Source: Asterionellopsis glacialis
Lineage: Eukaryota; Bacillariophyta; Plagiogrammaphyceae; Rhaphoneidales; Asterionellopsidaceae
DNA: 20,897 bases
Reading direction: 5' to 3'
Assembly: GCA_014885115.2 (NCBI GenBank)
Contig: WKLE02004135.1
Coordinates: 1-20,897 of the forward strand
Position 1 is the stretch's first letter. Every line of letters begins with the position of its first letter. The translations under genes were made by a program, and so were the position numbers. The notes under the pieces are model-generated. The model saw nothing but the letters and a program-made list of their open reading frames with translations. It was not told where the DNA came from and did no database searches. Positions 18,509 through 20,897 of this stretch are shown one piece after another.

Positions 18509-19439
18509 CAGGACACTTCTTGAGAACAAGAACATCTAGCATGAACCTCACAATGTTTGTACCGGTACGGATGTTGTGGGATTCAAATCAATTACGGAGA
18601 ACAAATCTCCAAACAAGTTTCGATTTAGGCCAGTATCGCGAAATACCCTATCATCTTTTTTTTGGTATTTAAGCATATCTACTGCATAACAGGTAGAGAT
18701 AACAATATCTTGTATTGTACATAACAAACTAAAACTTTCATGGTCCATCGCACGTGAATAAATATCAGGTAGAAGGTTGAAAACATTCCAATCGCGAGAC
18801 TCCTAACAAATGCACGGAGTTTTCCGTTCCCTAGTATCGTTTTTGGATCAATCCCTAAGCATATTAACCGCTACCGTTAGTGAACGGAAATCAATCGTAT
18901 TTGTGTTATAAAATTTATGGCCATTATAAGAAATATTGTACAATCATATCTGTTTGATTTTAAGCATTTGTCTCATGATTGGTGTGAAAAATTCATTTGT
19001 TATTTAACCAAAATCTTGGCCGTTAAGGGATTCAAGTTTCTGGCGAGTTCTATTTCCTACAATGCAAGTATTGCTTGATGATCCCGTGAAGAGTCGTGCC
19101 AAGTAAAATGTGCCAACACACAAGGAGTACGATAAATTGACAGGAGGTGAAAGTCGTACCAAACAAAATTTGTCCCCCCAACAACACAGGCTTTTTTTTG
19201 AAATGGCTCTCTAGAGAGTAGAAATCATACCTCCTTGCTAGTATCTGGTACTATCTCAAAATAATTCACTACAAAAAAAAGCAAATTCAAAGTACGTTGG
19301 TACCTGTAAACAAGATAATCTTTTGACCAGATGGCACTTGTTCATAGTAATGTATTCAGGTTCCACCAGAATCCTTTTAAATTGTAATATTCATGTGTAT
19401 ATAATAATATTATGTAAAACCTACCATGGATGTAGACTA
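18329..19439. other. intergenic DNA upstream of the TPR gene
   Basis: No supported gene. It contains the GA microsatellite at 18480-18507 and AT-rich non-coding sequence. GTACC words occur near 18560 and 19300. Open frames at 18478-18672 and 18548-18748 show no domain. Confidence 0.5.
18480..18507. repeat. GA microsatellite
   Basis: About 14 GA units upstream of the TPR gene start, roughly 150 bases away. Confidence 0.95.
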
Positions 19440-19830
19440 GATGTACCTGGTACCAGCAAAGATGGAAGCAATGCGTCCCCCCCAAGCCTAATTGAGGAAG
19501 AACAAAACAAAGTGGATTACAAAGAAAGAATACCTGTAGGAGATGGATATATCCATGACCAACAAATTTAAGTATCTAGGATTTTGGCTGACGGAGGATC
19601 TCAAGGAAGACTACAGAGAAGTGTTAGAATCAACAAAGCAAAACAACAACTTTGCTCACTGAACAGATTTTGTAACAGTATCTTTGTGAAGCAAAGTACC
19701 AAAATAAGAATCTGTCTAGCAATACCACTCAACACAGGCCTGTGGGGATGCATATCATGGTCTCTAAAATTGAAAAATAAAGGAAACTAGAAGCCTTTTA
19801 CCATATAGCACTATGACAACTCATTGCATA
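19440..19830 (+). pseudogene. C-terminal remnant of a LINE reverse-transcriptase protein
   Basis: The plus strand reads as the end of a non-LTR retrotransposon ORF2 in pieces: ERIPVGDGYIHDQ, then in another frame TNKFKYLGFWLTEDLKED, then back to SVRINKAKQQLCSLNRFCNS and RICLAIPLNTGLWGC, then in a third frame RKLEAFYHIAL near 19781-19815. The F-K-Y-L-G-x-W-L-T block and the I-N-K-A-K-Q-Q-L-x-x-L-N block are hallmarks of this family's C-terminal region. At least three frameshifts and several stops show it is dead; the rest of the element is absent to the left. The copy ends close to the start of the LTR element on its right. Confidence 0.8.
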
Positions 19831-19839
19831 CTGCAGTAG

Positions 19840-19857
19840 GCGAGTCGCAAGACTCGC
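19840..19857. repeat. 7-bp stem with GCAA loop
   Basis: GCGAGTC (19840-19846), GCAA, GACTCGC (19851-19857): a perfect stem closed by a GNRA-type tetraloop on the plus strand, just left of the putative LTR start. Confidence 0.6.
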
Positions 19858-19900
19858 GCGATATGTCAATCAACCGTAGTATGGATGGACCGTGATGCAA

Positions 19901-20034
19901 TGACGTCACGGACTGGACAGACGTGATGACGTATGACGTCATCATACGGACAGACAAGATGGCGTGATGATGTCATTGAGCGGACAGATGCAAACGCGCA
20001 GTGATGCATAGCATTCATGCAAACGCTGACGTCA
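19901..20034. promoter_or_regulatory. cluster of TGACGTCA (CRE) palindromes
   Basis: Perfect TGACGTCA sites occur at 19901-19908, 19934-19941 and 20027-20034, with a TGACGTA half site at 19927-19933 and a TGATGTCAT variant near 19967-19975. The word GGACAGA recurs at 19915, 19948 and 19982, spaced 33-34 bp, and ATGCAAACGC occurs twice (about 19987 and 20017), so the sites sit in degenerate tandem units. In diatoms such cAMP-response-like elements bind bZIP factors and mediate CO2/cAMP responses; use here is inferred. Confidence 0.65.
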
Positions 20035-20125
20035 TGAGTGAAACATATCGAATTCCACTCCGCAGCAGGAACACGACAGAACACGGTGACGCACTGACTC
20101 GGCACCTTCCAATTGGCTGCCTCGG

Positions 20126-20157
20126 GGAGTTTGGTTCACATGTTAAAACCAAACTCC
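20126..20157. repeat. 11-bp inverted repeat inside the putative LTR
   Basis: GGAGTTTGGTT (20126-20136) and AACCAAACTCC (20147-20157) around a 10-nt spacer. It would form a stem in a transcript crossing the LTR. Confidence 0.7.
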
Positions 20158-20399
20158 ATTGGAAACCGAACTCTAAGTAGATCCATTGGGTCGTGAAGAC
20201 GAATTGGTGAATTGTCGGGTATTTTTAGTAAATGTCTAAAATAGCTCATAATTTATTCACTCTAACAAACTCTACTTCATTTTCAATATTTTCCTATCAC
20301 TTTTCACAATTGTTGTCAGCATAGTGCATAGTGTTAACACTCCATGTGAAAAGCGGTAAGTTACTATCCAATTTAATTCTGATCTTATCTAACTCCAAC

Positions 20400-20897
20400 A
20401 TGAAAGTTGTTACACCTAACCAAGGCAATGGTCAAAGCTACTTGCCGCCTCCTATCCCGCTTGAGATTCCGAGTACGGAAGAGCAGAAGCTAGCTAAAGC
20501 GCAGTACGCAAAATTTAGCCTGTTATCGAATCCCAGAGATCAAAACTCCGAAGAAAAGTATACTATGGAGTTTCAGTACTTTAACCACGGATCTCCTAGG
20601 GAACTACTGGATTGGTTCAACAATCTGGACCAAGTGATTTGCGGTCAATGCATCACAACCGGGCCTGCTCACTACTCGATGGCCTGTGCATTACTACGCG
20701 GAGAAGGTCTGCAAGTATTCAATGCCACGGCTACGCAACGCGGTAACGAGACAGTAGTGCACTTCAAGTTGGTTGGGGATGACCTTAAGAAGCACTTTTC
20801 CCACTTAAGGCGCTCATGAAGCAGAAATGCTATATGCACCGATTCCTCAGGAAGCCACGTGAACTAATGTCTAAAGAGTACCAAGCTGCTCTCCACA
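20400..20897 (+). CDS. gag-like protein of an LTR retrotransposon (partial, frameshifted)
   Basis: The first ATG is at 20400 (MKVVTPNQGNGQ); the frame is open from about 20331 but without an earlier ATG. The frame stops at 20817-20819. Residues resemble gag of diatom CoDi (Ty1/copia-like) elements, with GSPRELLDWFNNLDQVI, ITTGP..YSMACALLRGEGLQVFNA, then a conserved Lys/Arg-rich block (MHRFLRKPREL) that lies in another frame after about 20800. A short T run followed by CCC (20796-20802) marks the frame change, best explained by loss of one base. Gag packages element RNA into particles. Integrase, reverse transcriptase and the 3' LTR would lie beyond the window. This copy cannot make a continuous gag unless the shift is a sequencing error or is programmed. 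Confidence 0.7.

Larger units (their letters stand above)
19864..20308 (+). repeat. putative 5' LTR of a retrotransposon
   Basis: The right edge is proposed at ACA (20306-20308) because the next bases, AATTGTTGTCAG (20309 to about 20320), match 10 of 12 positions of the AATTGGTATCAG primer-site sequence familiar from copia elements, and gag follows. The left edge is proposed at TGT (19864), giving TGT...ACA ends and about 445 bp. The left edge is a guess, as the 3' LTR is outside the window. The sequence carries several TGACGTCA palindromes and GGACAGA repeats that look like a promoter region. Confidence 0.45.

Noticed and set aside
1..20897. CRISPR array, rRNA or bacterial operon
   Set aside because: No regularly spaced repeats, no rRNA signature and no operon spacing; the organisation is eukaryotic.

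Overview
The window looks like nuclear DNA of a diatom or a close stramenopile alga. The main evidence is: AT-rich intergenic DNA with short GT-AG introns; two proteins with a signal peptide followed by an aromatic residue at the predicted cleavage site, as in diatom plastid targeting (ATAA/SFF and SNA/F); an HMG box carrying the RxHRKTHGKIGF-type insert I associate with diatoms; and retroelement remnants, including a gag that resembles diatom CoDi elements. I cannot name the species.

Layout. 1-5208: AT-rich DNA with no convincing gene, only simple repeats, one diverged tandem duplication and GTACC-rich inverted repeats. 5209-6747 (+): an intron-less HMG-box protein with a long Ala/Gln-rich N-terminus. 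6748-10122: non-coding DNA with inverted repeats and a decayed stretch of unknown origin. 10123-11490 (-): a two-exon gene for a probable plastid protein built of four degenerate YW...GR.DL..AI..FGG repeats. About 11730-12640 (+): a small gene, either spliced or broken, with its apparent stop codon overlapping a consensus splice donor and a TG microsatellite just downstream. 13193-13816 (-): a probable plastid-targeted single-span membrane protein with a four-cysteine cluster. 13817-15490: non-coding DNA with a strong 16-bp hairpin, then a decayed transposase-like remnant. 15745-16422 (-): a secreted or ER acidic protein with five proline-centred helical repeats. 17066-18328 (-): a Ser/Asp-rich, probably nuclear TPR protein that may hold an unremoved 81-nt intron. 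19440-19830 (+): the dead C-terminal end of a LINE. From about 19864 to the window end (+): the 5' part of an LTR retrotransposon, with a TGACGTCA-rich putative LTR, a primer-site-like sequence and the start of gag.

The genes do not form a pathway or cluster. They are spaced like ordinary single-copy nuclear genes separated by transposon debris. The most interesting items are the four-repeat plastid protein, the proline-periodic secreted protein, and the putative LTR with at least three perfect cAMP-response-element palindromes, the motif class linked in diatoms to CO2/cAMP regulation. No clear new multi-gene system is present.
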